Below, one piece after another: positions 1 through 5,671 of a DNA stretch of 5,702 nucleotides (its first letter is position 1; each line of letters opens with the position of its first letter). The translations under genes were made by a program, and so were the position numbers. Location of the stretch: the NCBI GenBank assembly GCA_003559755.1, contig PWKM01000233.1, positions 1 through 5,702 on the forward strand, read 5' to 3'. Source of the DNA: Planctomycetota bacterium (GTDB taxonomy: Bacteria; Planctomycetota; PUPC01). The notes below the pieces were generated by a model. That model was not told the DNA's origin, did no database searches, and was given only the letters and a program-made list of their open reading frames with translations.

Positions 1-2
1 AG

Positions 3-233
3 GGCATCCAATGGGTCCCCGGCGACGGCTCCCCGCCGCCCGCCGAGTGGCCCGACGTGCTCCGCCGCATCCGCGACGCGGGCAAGCTCTGCCAGATCAG
101 AGCCGAGCCCCGCCAGGTGCTCGACATCTGCGACGAGATCGGCGGCACCGGGTTCCAGTTTTGTGTCGGCGACATGCCCGAAGACGAGGCCGCCGCATTC
201 CTCGAGGATGTCCGCCGGGCGTGCAACCGCTGA
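3..233 (+). CDS. Uroporphyrinogen decarboxylase-like (URO-D superfamily) protein, C-terminal fragment
   Basis: An open frame enters from the left edge and ends at TGA 231-233, giving the last 76 residues of a larger protein. The start lies outside the window. The fragment contains IQWVPGDGSPPPAEW, then LRRIRDAGKLCQI, and a closing acidic/helical stretch (MPEDEAAAFLEDVRRACNR). The first part resembles the 'QWvPGaGnPPpeeW ... l.rIqdaGK' segment near the C-terminus of uroporphyrinogen-III-decarboxylase-like proteins that are abundant in Planctomycetota genomes. Those proteins share the URO-D fold with cobalamin-dependent methyltransferases, and many are probably not haem enzymes. The catalytic N-terminal half is not visible, so the substrate cannot be inferred. 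The gene is followed directly by a possible hairpin terminator. An overlapping frame that starts at 11 is arginine/proline-rich and is a shadow of this one. Confidence 0.72.
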   Translation, partial: GIQWVPGDGSPPPAEWPDVLRRIRDAGKLCQIRAEPRQVLDICDEIGGTGFQFCVGDMPEDEAAAFLEDVRRACNR

Positions 234-260
234 CGGCCGCCTCCGCGGCCGCGGGTCTTT
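234..260 (+). terminator. Possible intrinsic terminator after the URO-D-like gene
   Basis: A perfect 7-bp stem, CGGCCGC (234-240) and GCGGCCG (245-251), closes on a 4-base loop (CTCC). It begins one base after the stop codon and is followed by CGGGTCTTT. The stem is very stable, but the T tract is short and interrupted, so it may be a weak terminator or only a 3'-end-stabilising hairpin. Its place between a stop codon and the next promoter supports a role at the transcript end. Confidence 0.4.
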
Positions 261-317
261 GAACGCCCCTGCTCCAACGCATCATCACCGAGCCGCCGCA
301 ACGCCGGGGCGTGGTTC

Positions 318-346
318 TTGACAGTCCGCGGGGGCGCAATTAGAAT
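318..346 (+). promoter_or_regulatory. Near-consensus sigma-70-type promoter for radC
   Basis: TTGACA at 318-323 (6/6 match to the -35 consensus) is separated by exactly 17 bp from TAGAAT at 341-346 (5/6 match to the -10 consensus). Transcription would start near 353, leaving a leader of about 20 bases before the radC start at 374. It stands out in such GC-rich DNA. It is probably the promoter for radC and possibly for the PHP and argJ genes downstream. Confidence 0.75.
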
Positions 347-360
347 CCTCGTTCACCGGC

Positions 361-364
361 GGAG
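361..364 (+). promoter_or_regulatory. Ribosome binding site of radC
   Basis: GGAG at 361-364 lies 9 bases before the ATG at 374. With the predicted transcription start near 353, it occupies most of the short leader. Confidence 0.55.
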
Positions 365-373
365 AATGAGGAA

Positions 374-1411
374 ATGACTCCAGAAGAACTGGCGACTCGA
401 TATCCATTGATCGCCGAAGAGGTCGCAGCAACGGCGCCCGCAGTGGCCCCGCTGACGGCCGAGTCGTTTTCGCAGGACGGGGACGTGCGCCGCTTCTTCC
501 GCCGGTTGGGCATCCTGCCCCGCGGCGCTCGCAAGGCGCCGGCCAGCAAAACCATTCTCTCGGTGGTCGATCGGGTCTCGAAGAAAGCGGGAGCCGACGG
601 GGACGAGGCGCGGGCGGTGCTCGCCGCGTACTGCCGGAGCGACGGCGACCTGCAGGGCCTGTGCGGCAAGTCCCCGCAATGCGACCAGTGCCCGCTCGCC
701 GAGCAGTGCGAGTTCTTCTCGCGGAAGCCGACCATCAAGCAGCTCCCCGAGGCGGAACGCCCGCGCGAGCGGCTCGCCTCGCTCGGGCCGGAGCAGCTCA
801 CCGACGCCGAGCTGCTGGCCATCATCATCGGCGGGGGGACCGAGGCGTTGACGGCGGTCGACCTCGCCCGCAACCTGCTGGTCCGGTTCGGCGGGCTGCG
901 CGAACTCGCCGGCTGCTCGCCCACCGAGCTGCAAAAGATGAGCGGGATCGGGCAGGCCAGGTCGGTCGGGATCAAGGCCGCGCTCGAACTGGGACGACGG
1001 GTTCGCCGGCAGCCGTCGGAGGCCCGGCCCGACGCGTTCCTGAACGCGGAGACCGTGTTCGCTCGGTACGGCCCGCGCCTGGGCCCGGAGAAGCGCGAGA
1101 CGTTCGTCGCCCTGCTGCTCGACATCAAGAACCGGCTGATCCGCGACGTGACCATCTCCCAGGGCAGCTTGAACCAGAGCATCGTACATCCGCGCGAGGT
1201 CTTTCAGCCGGCGATCCGCGATTCCGCCGCGTCGGTCATCTTCGTGCATAACCACCCGTCGGGCGATACCACCCCCAGCCGCGAGGACCGGGAGATCACC
1301 CGACGGCTCAAGCAGACCGGCGACGTGATCGGCATCCGAGTGCTCGACCACGTGATCGTCGGCGAGCACAGTTATACAAGCTTCGCAAACGACGGGCTTC
1401 TCAGCGCATAA
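374..1411 (+). CDS. radC: RadC family JAMM/MPN+ protein with N-terminal four-cysteine extension
   Basis: This 345-residue protein is a RadC (UPF0758) family member. The family-wide core starts near residue 129 (RPRERLASLGPEQLTDAELLAIIIGGG) and continues through a helix-hairpin-helix-like segment (about 178-208, with SGIGQARSVGIKAALELGRR). It ends in the JAMM metal-binding domain: Glu242 upstream, then H292-N-H294-PSGD and S302/D305, and the closing DHVIVG (325-330). All expected zinc ligands are present, so the domain should bind metal. Despite the old name for radiation sensitivity, the biochemical role of RadC is unsettled; JAMM proteins are commonly metallopeptidases or isopeptidases. Ordinary RadC proteins are about 220 residues, so about 125 extra residues precede the core here. 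The extension holds C97-x5-C103-x2-C106-x5-C112, close to the C-x6-C-x2-C-x5-C iron-sulfur loop of EndoIII/MutY. The ATG at 374 is supported by the promoter and RBS just upstream. The protein is probably cytoplasmic, with no signal peptide. The PHP gene follows after 77 bases. Confidence 0.93.
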   Translation: MTPEELATRYPLIAEEVAATAPAVAPLTAESFSQDGDVRRFFRRLGILPRGARKAPASKTILSVVDRVSKKAGADGDEARAVLAAYCRSDGDLQGLCGKSPQCDQCPLAEQCEFFSRKPTIKQLPEAERPRERLASLGPEQLTDAELLAIIIGGGTEALTAVDLARNLLVRFGGLRELAGCSPTELQKMSGIGQARSVGIKAALELGRRVRRQPSEARPDAFLNAETVFARYGPRLGPEKRETFVALLLDIKNRLIRDVTISQGSLNQSIVHPREVFQPAIRDSAASVIFVHNHPSGDTTPSREDREITRRLKQTGDVIGIRVLDHVIVGEHSYTSFANDGLLSA

Positions 1412-1417
1412 GGACGG

Positions 1418-1445
1418 CCGCCAACGAGGGACATCGTCCCGGCGG
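1418..1445 (+). other. Bulged hairpin between radC and the PHP gene
   Basis: An outer stem CCGCC (1418-1422)/GGCGG (1441-1445) sits on an inner stem GGGAC (1428-1432)/GTCCC (1436-1440) with a 3-base loop and a 5-base left-hand bulge (AACGA). All ten base pairs are Watson-Crick. No T tract follows, so it does not look like an intrinsic terminator. It may stabilise or process a radC-PHP mRNA, or be chance pairing in GC-rich DNA. Confidence 0.3.
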
Positions 1446-1476
1446 AACAAGACAGAACCGGCCTCAACCCGTGTGT

Positions 1477-1482
1477 GAGGAA
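1477..1482 (+). promoter_or_regulatory. Ribosome binding site that sets the PHP gene start
   Basis: GAGGAA at 1477-1482 lies 6 bases before the ATG at 1489. An in-frame GTG at 1471 would put this site inside the coding region and has no good site of its own, so ATG 1489 is the preferred start. Confidence 0.6.
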
Positions 1483-1488
1483 CCGCGA

Positions 1489-2583
1489 ATGAACATCTAC
1501 TGGGGCGACCTGCACGTGCATTCGAACTGCTCGGACGGCCGACGCTCGCCCGCTGCGTGCCTCGAGTCCGCCCGGGAGGCCGGGCTCGATTTCTGTGCGA
1601 TGACCGACTACGTCGATCACGTGCCCAAATCCAGGTACGGCCTGCTCCCATCCGATAGCTGGGAGCGGATTCAGACTGCCGTGCGCGAGGCGGAACGGCC
1701 CGGCGAGTTCGCCGCCCTGCTCGGCTTCGAGCGGTCGGTCCCCTCCTGGGACGGGCAGACACCGGGCAGCTTGTGCGTGTACTACCGAACCGACAGCGGG
1801 CCGCTGCCCACCAGCCGACATCCCCAGCGGGACTGGCTCCGACCGGGCGCCATCCGGCCGGACGAAGACATGCGGTCGCTGTGGGACGAACTGGCGGAGA
1901 CGGAATGCCTGAAATGCATCGTTCATAGCTGCTCGGCCCGCCAGGGATACACGTGGACGGCCGCGCCGGGCGAGTATGAAATCGACCTGGTCGAGGTCTA
2001 CTCGAAGTGGGGCGCCTGCGAGACGCAGGACTGCACGTTCCCCGTCGTCGATGGCTCGGGCCGCCCCCCGCGCCCCGGCGGCTGGGTCCGCGACGCCCTC
2101 GCCGCCGGCTTCCGAGTCGGCCTGATCGGCGGCAGCAACACCCACTTCGGCTACCCCGGCAGCGACCTGTGGGAGAACGACTGGGCGAACGCGGCACGCT
2201 ACGACAAGAGCGGGCTGACCGCGGTGCTGGCCGAGGAGCTGACCCGCGACGCCGTCTTCCAGGCGCTCCGCGACCGCCGCTGCTACGCGACCACCCGCGA
2301 GCGCATCCAACTGGACTTCACGGTGAACGGGCAGCCGATGGGCAGCATGCTGGCCGGGCAGGACCGGCTCCGCATTCGCGTCCACGTCGTCGGCACCCGG
2401 CCTGTCAAACGGATCGAGGTCTTCCGGAACGGCGAGCCGGCACACCACAAGATCGGCGGGCGAGAGGACCTGGACATGGTGTTCGACGACCCCGCGCCCG
2501 ACGAGCCGACCTGGTACTACGCCCGGGTGACCCAGACCGGCGAGGACCTCGCCTGGTCCAGCCCGATCTGGATCGACCCCTGA
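1489..2583 (+). CDS. PHP-domain metal-dependent hydrolase, CehA/McbA or DUF3604-like
   Basis: The protein has 364 residues from ATG 1489. It begins almost at once with the PHP signature YWGDLHVHSNCSDG (D7, H9, H11, D16), followed by a modified second motif AMTDYVDH (D40; the usual TDH is TDY). Further recognisable elements are LLGFE (E81), IVHS (H146), IDLVEVYSKWG (E169) and GGSNTHFG (N217, H219). PHP domains bind two or three metal ions and hydrolyse phosphoesters or related bonds; the CehA/McbA branch includes carbaryl hydrolase, but many members have no known substrate. The C-terminal ~90 residues (from RIQLDFTVNG to SSPIWIDP) look like the beta-sandwich-type tail seen in this branch, with RIEVFRNGE and TWYYARVTQ. 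The last motif normally reads SDxH; here the Asp is Asn (AAC, 2137-2139), which could change metal binding. No signal peptide is seen, so it is probably cytoplasmic. It lies between radC and argJ on the same strand, which gives no clue to its substrate. Confidence 0.82.
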   Translation: MNIYWGDLHVHSNCSDGRRSPAACLESAREAGLDFCAMTDYVDHVPKSRYGLLPSDSWERIQTAVREAERPGEFAALLGFERSVPSWDGQTPGSLCVYYRTDSGPLPTSRHPQRDWLRPGAIRPDEDMRSLWDELAETECLKCIVHSCSARQGYTWTAAPGEYEIDLVEVYSKWGACETQDCTFPVVDGSGRPPRPGGWVRDALAAGFRVGLIGGSNTHFGYPGSDLWENDWANAARYDKSGLTAVLAEELTRDAVFQALRDRRCYATTRERIQLDFTVNGQPMGSMLAGQDRLRIRVHVVGTRPVKRIEVFRNGEPAHHKIGGREDLDMVFDDPAPDEPTWYYARVTQTGEDLAWSSPIWIDP

Positions 2584-2626
2584 CCGACCAAGGACCACCG
2601 AACAACCCAACCACCATACGAGAAGC

Positions 2627-2630
2627 GGAG
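2627..2630 (+). promoter_or_regulatory. Ribosome binding site supporting the GTG start of argJ
   Basis: GGAG at 2627-2630 lies 7 bases before GTG 2638. No ATG in the right frame is close by, and the protein following GTG aligns in style with the ArgJ N-terminus, so the GTG start is preferred. Confidence 0.6.
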
Positions 2631-2637
2631 AGCAAAC

Positions 2638-3867
2638 GTGCCAAGAGGACCGAAATTCAGAAAAGTCGAGGGCGGGGTCACCGCGACCGACGGGTTCAGC
2701 GCCGCCGGCGTGAGCTGTGGGATCAAGACCAGCGAGGGCGCACTCGACCTGGGGCTGCTGCTCTCGGACCGCCCGTGCGTGGCGGCGGGGGTGTTCACCA
2801 CCATCGCCTGCCCTGCCGCCCCGGTGCTCTGGTCGCGGGGGCTGGTCGAGCAGGGCAGCGGCCGGGCGGTGGTGGTCAACAGCGGGAACGCCAACGCCTG
2901 CACCGGCGAAGACGGCGAGCGTGACGCGGCGGCGATGGCCATCGCCGCAGGCCAGGAACTCGGCATCGAGCCCGACCAGGTCGCCGTGGCATCGACGGGG
3001 GTGATCGGTCGCCCGCTGCCCATGGACAAGGTGGTGGTCGGTGTGGCCGACGCGGCCGAAGAACTCTCGCCCGCGGCGACGGCGGGCGATCGCTTCGCCG
3101 AGGCGATCCTGACCACCGATACCGCCCCCAAGACCATCGCCATCCGGACCGTGCTCGACGGCAAGGTCGTGACCGTGGGCGGAGCGTGCAAGGGCGCGGG
3201 GATGATCTGCCCGGACATGGCCACGATGCTCGCCTTCCTGACCACCGACGCCGCCATCTCGCCCCGCCCGCTGCGGAGGGCGCTCCGGGCGGCCGCAGAC
3301 GCCTCGTTCAACTGCATTACCGTGGACGGCGACATGAGCACCAACGACACGGTCCTCGTGTTGGCGAACGGTTCGGCGGGCAATGCGCGGATCACAGACG
3401 GCGGCGAGGCCTACCGGCACTTCGTCGAGGCACTGACCTTCGTCTGTACTCACCTGGCGAAGATGATCGTTCGAGACGGCGAGGGGGCGACCAAGTTCGT
3501 CGAGATAAACGTCCGGAACGCGGCGAGCCGGGACGAGGCACGAACGGCCGCCCGGGCCATCGCCAACTCGCCGCTGGTCAAGTGCGCCCTGCACGGGGAG
3601 GACCCGAACTGGGGCCGGATCATCTGCAAGGCGGCCGGATGCGGCATACGGTTCAAGCCCGGCCTGGCGAAGCTCCGGATCGGAGGGAAGCTCGCCTTCG
3701 AGGGGGGCACCCCCGCCGACACACCCATCGCGGAACTCGAGCAGGCGATGCAGCCCGCCGAGATCGTCATCGACCTCGACCTGGGGCTGGGCAAGGGCGC
3801 CGCGACCGTGTGGACCTGCGACCTGAGCCGCGAATACGTCGCCATCAACGCAGACTATCATACGTAG
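2638..3867 (+). CDS. argJ: Glutamate N-acetyltransferase / ornithine acetyltransferase (ArgJ)
   Basis: ArgJ moves the acetyl group from N-acetylornithine to glutamate, which makes arginine biosynthesis cyclic; bifunctional members can also use acetyl-CoA. It acts in the cytoplasm. The 409-residue length is normal for the family. The precursor cleaves itself into alpha and beta chains before a conserved Thr. The site is seen as KGAGMICPDMATML, with K185 and the nucleophile T196 (codon at 3223-3225), so the beta chain would run from residue 196 to 409. The oxyanion-hole pair T120-G121 (STGVIG), NSGNANACTG (81-90), TVDGDMSTNDT (228-238), DGEGATKF (280-287), EDPNWGR (321-327) and the closing INADYHT (403-409) are all typical. 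Sequence alone does not settle whether it is mono- or bifunctional. The gene starts 54 bases after the PHP gene and no promoter is evident between them, so it may be read from the radC promoter. No other arg gene is in the window. Confidence 0.95.
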   Translation: MPRGPKFRKVEGGVTATDGFSAAGVSCGIKTSEGALDLGLLLSDRPCVAAGVFTTIACPAAPVLWSRGLVEQGSGRAVVVNSGNANACTGEDGERDAAAMAIAAGQELGIEPDQVAVASTGVIGRPLPMDKVVVGVADAAEELSPAATAGDRFAEAILTTDTAPKTIAIRTVLDGKVVTVGGACKGAGMICPDMATMLAFLTTDAAISPRPLRRALRAAADASFNCITVDGDMSTNDTVLVLANGSAGNARITDGGEAYRHFVEALTFVCTHLAKMIVRDGEGATKFVEINVRNAASRDEARTAARAIANSPLVKCALHGEDPNWGRIICKAAGCGIRFKPGLAKLRIGGKLAFEGGTPADTPIAELEQAMQPAEIVIDLDLGLGKGAATVWTCDLSREYVAINADYHT

Positions 3868-3913
3868 GGGCTGGGGCGGGCGTTCCGGTGGTCGCCCTCG
3901 AAAGGTCCTTTGC

Positions 3914-3941
3914 TTGACATCCCCGGTGCGTCCCCCACAAT
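3914..3941 (+). promoter_or_regulatory. Sigma-70-type promoter for the lyase-like lipoprotein
   Basis: TTGACA at 3914-3919 (6/6) is spaced 16 bp from CACAAT at 3936-3941 (4/6). Transcription would begin near 3948, giving a leader of about 40 bases before ATG 3989. The same TTG is in frame with the coding region and could be mistaken for a start codon. The promoter suggests that this gene is transcribed separately from radC-PHP-argJ. Confidence 0.6.
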
Positions 3942-3977
3942 GGCCACAGGTGTTTCGGAAAACATTCCCCGGCCCAC

Positions 3978-3981
3978 GGAG
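3978..3981 (+). promoter_or_regulatory. Ribosome binding site that sets the lipoprotein start
   Basis: GGAG at 3978-3981 lies 7 bases before ATG 3989. This start places the lipoprotein signal peptide at the very N-terminus, which the upstream TTG 3914 would not. Confidence 0.7.
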
Positions 3982-3988
3982 TTTCTCG

Positions 3989-5671
3989 ATGACCTTCAGA
4001 CCGCTGTCGCTTCTCCTGGCGGGTGTGCTGCTCGTCGGCTGCGCAACCTCCCGCACGGACCTCAACGTCCCCTTGACCGTCACCAACCGCAGCGAACTGC
4101 CTCGCGGAATGGAAATAGCCGAGGGGGGCGTCCCCTTACCGCTGGGTGCTCTCCGCGACGTGAGGGCACTGCGCGTCCTCGACTCCGCCGGCCGACCGGT
4201 CCCGGCCCAGTTCACCGTGCTCAACCGCTGGCCGACCGACGGCAGCATCCGGTGGGTGCTGGTCAAGTTCCCGGCCGGGATGGCGGGCGGGGAGACGTTG
4301 GACTACACGCTGACAACCGCCCGCGGGCCGCTGGCGACTCCCGAGCATCGGGTCCGGGTGTTTGAAGATGAGGACAGCTATCGGGTCGATACCGGAACGA
4401 TGCGGTTCACGGTCCGCAAGTCGAATTTCGCCCTGTTCGACCGCGTCGCCCTGGTGGACGGCGACCGGGAAGTCCCGCTGGCGGGGCCGGGCGCCGGAGG
4501 CGACGGGTTCGTCATCGACGCCGGGGAGCGCGGGATGTTCAGCACACGAAACGACCCCGAGCCGACCGTTCGCATCGAGGACGCCGGACCGCTGCGGACC
4601 ACCGTCGTCGTCGAGGGCAAGCACAAGAACGAACAGGGCGAGCCGCTGCTCGACTACCAGGTCCGCATCTATGCATATGCCGGCAGCCGGGCCGTCCGCG
4701 TTCAATACGTGTTCACCAACCGCGATGGCGAATGGCCCGACGAGCAGATCACCCTGCGGAACGTGTCGGTCAACCTGTCGATGCCGGGCGACGAGGAGCC
4801 GTCATCCCGGTGGCTGATCGGCCCCGAGGGCCGTCGGGAGGTCGCCCCGGACGAGCGGGCTCGGCTCGACTCCTGCGAGGTGCGACACTACGAGGGGCCG
4901 GCCGTCGCCGGGGTCGGGCACGACGACGGGATCGGGATCGAGTCCACCGTCCAGTGGTTCTGGCAGCTTCGCCCGAAAAGCATCGAGGCGGCCCGTGCGG
5001 GCACCATCGTCAACCTGGTCGACGCCCCCGAGCCGGGCGAGCCGGTCTATTTCTATCCGGGGATGAGCAAGACCCACGACCTGCTGTTCCGGTTCACCGG
5101 GCCGGGCCGGTCCACCGACGACGAGCACACCGCCCGGCACTTCCAGCACCGGCTGTTCGTCAAGTGCGAGCCGAGCTGGTATTGCCAGGAGACCCTGTCG
5201 CTCGGCCGGCTGGTCTCGGCCGATTACCCCGGCTACCTGCCGGAGTTCAGGAACGTCCAGCGGGTCATCGAGGACGGCTTCCGCGAGCAGATCGAGCTGA
5301 TCCGCGAGCTGCGCAAGGAGGTCATCGACCCCGAGCGGAACCTCGACAAGCACCACGTCATCCACTTCGGCGACGGCTATCGAACGGTCCGGCGGGCCGG
5401 CGACCACCGGGGCATCCTGTGGGATAACTGCTACTACTCGTACACCCACCTGCTCGCCATGCAGTATTGCCGGTCGGGCGAAGACCTGTTCCTCGACACG
5501 CTCCGGGAGGCGGGCACCTTCGAGGGCGACATCACTATCTCTTGGCACGAGAACAACCCGGGCGCCCCCCGCGTCAATCCCGGCGCCTACCACATCGGCG
5601 GGTTCTCCGGATGGACGCGATTTACCAGCAGCACATATAATTTCTACAAGCCAATAACCATAGAATTATAA
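3989..5671 (+). CDS. PcRGLX/YetA-like (PL26-type) lipoprotein, C-terminally truncated
   Basis: From ATG 3989 the frame gives 560 residues. Residues 1-18 form a lipoprotein signal peptide (MTFRP, a hydrophobic core, then lipobox LVGC with C18), so the mature protein should be lipid-anchored. Ala follows the Cys rather than Asp, which favours the outer membrane by the E. coli rule. Residues about 29-110 (LTVTNRSELPRGM, then RWPTDGSIRWVLVKF) match the N-terminal RIFT-barrel style of PcRGLX/YetA-like proteins, the group of exo-rhamnogalacturonan lyases (PL26). Beta-rich sequence follows (about 139-370), including GKHKNEQG and YFYPGMSKTHDLLFRF. From about 430 onward a helical toroid-type domain begins (FGDGYR, WDNCYYSYTHLLAMQY, then ISWHENNP). 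Family members I know of run to about 800-900 residues, so the catalytic-type toroid appears cut short. Codon use changes at about residues 544-545 (5618-5623), and the last ~15 residues are probably not native. A pectin or rhamnogalacturonan substrate is inferred from the family only. Function in the truncated form is doubtful. Confidence 0.75.
   Translation: MTFRPLSLLLAGVLLVGCATSRTDLNVPLTVTNRSELPRGMEIAEGGVPLPLGALRDVRALRVLDSAGRPVPAQFTVLNRWPTDGSIRWVLVKFPAGMAGGETLDYTLTTARGPLATPEHRVRVFEDEDSYRVDTGTMRFTVRKSNFALFDRVALVDGDREVPLAGPGAGGDGFVIDAGERGMFSTRNDPEPTVRIEDAGPLRTTVVVEGKHKNEQGEPLLDYQVRIYAYAGSRAVRVQYVFTNRDGEWPDEQITLRNVSVNLSMPGDEEPSSRWLIGPEGRREVAPDERARLDSCEVRHYEGPAVAGVGHDDGIGIESTVQWFWQLRPKSIEAARAGTIVNLVDAPEPGEPVYFYPGMSKTHDLLFRFTGPGRSTDDEHTARHFQHRLFVKCEPSWYCQETLSLGRLVSADYPGYLPEFRNVQRVIEDGFREQIELIRELRKEVIDPERNLDKHHVIHFGDGYRTVRRAGDHRGILWDNCYYSYTHLLAMQYCRSGEDLFLDTLREAGTFEGDITISWHENNPGAPRVNPGAYHIGGFSGWTRFTSSTYNFYKPITIEL

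Noticed and set aside
11..262. Plus-strand open frame over the URO-D-like end
   Set aside because: Arg/Pro-rich translation in another frame over the URO-D-like C-terminus, which has the recognisable IQWVPG...PPP...DAGK pattern.
366..377. Three-codon frame ATGAGGAAATGA whose stop overlaps the radC start
   Set aside because: It could in principle couple translation, but it is so short, and lies so close to a good RBS for ATG 374, that chance is the simpler reading.
353..2197. 614-residue minus-strand open frame opposite radC and the PHP gene
   Set aside because: Arg/Ser/Pro/Gly-rich without motifs, antisense to well-supported genes; a shadow of codon bias.
3878..3897. GGGCG/CGCCC hairpin after argJ as a terminator
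   Set aside because: The stem is only 5 bp with a 10-base loop and no T tract follows; common by chance in this GC-rich DNA.
3901..3911. Palindrome AAAGGTCCTTT just upstream of the -35 box as an operator
   Set aside because: An 11-base palindrome with a single central base is short and has no second copy nearby; not enough to call an operator.
1372..4266. 964-residue minus-strand open frame spanning the PHP gene and argJ
   Set aside because: It lies opposite two genes with clear family motifs, and its translation has no recognisable domain and biased Gly/Ala/Arg/Val/Asp content. Long antisense frames are expected from G/C-ending codons at this GC level.
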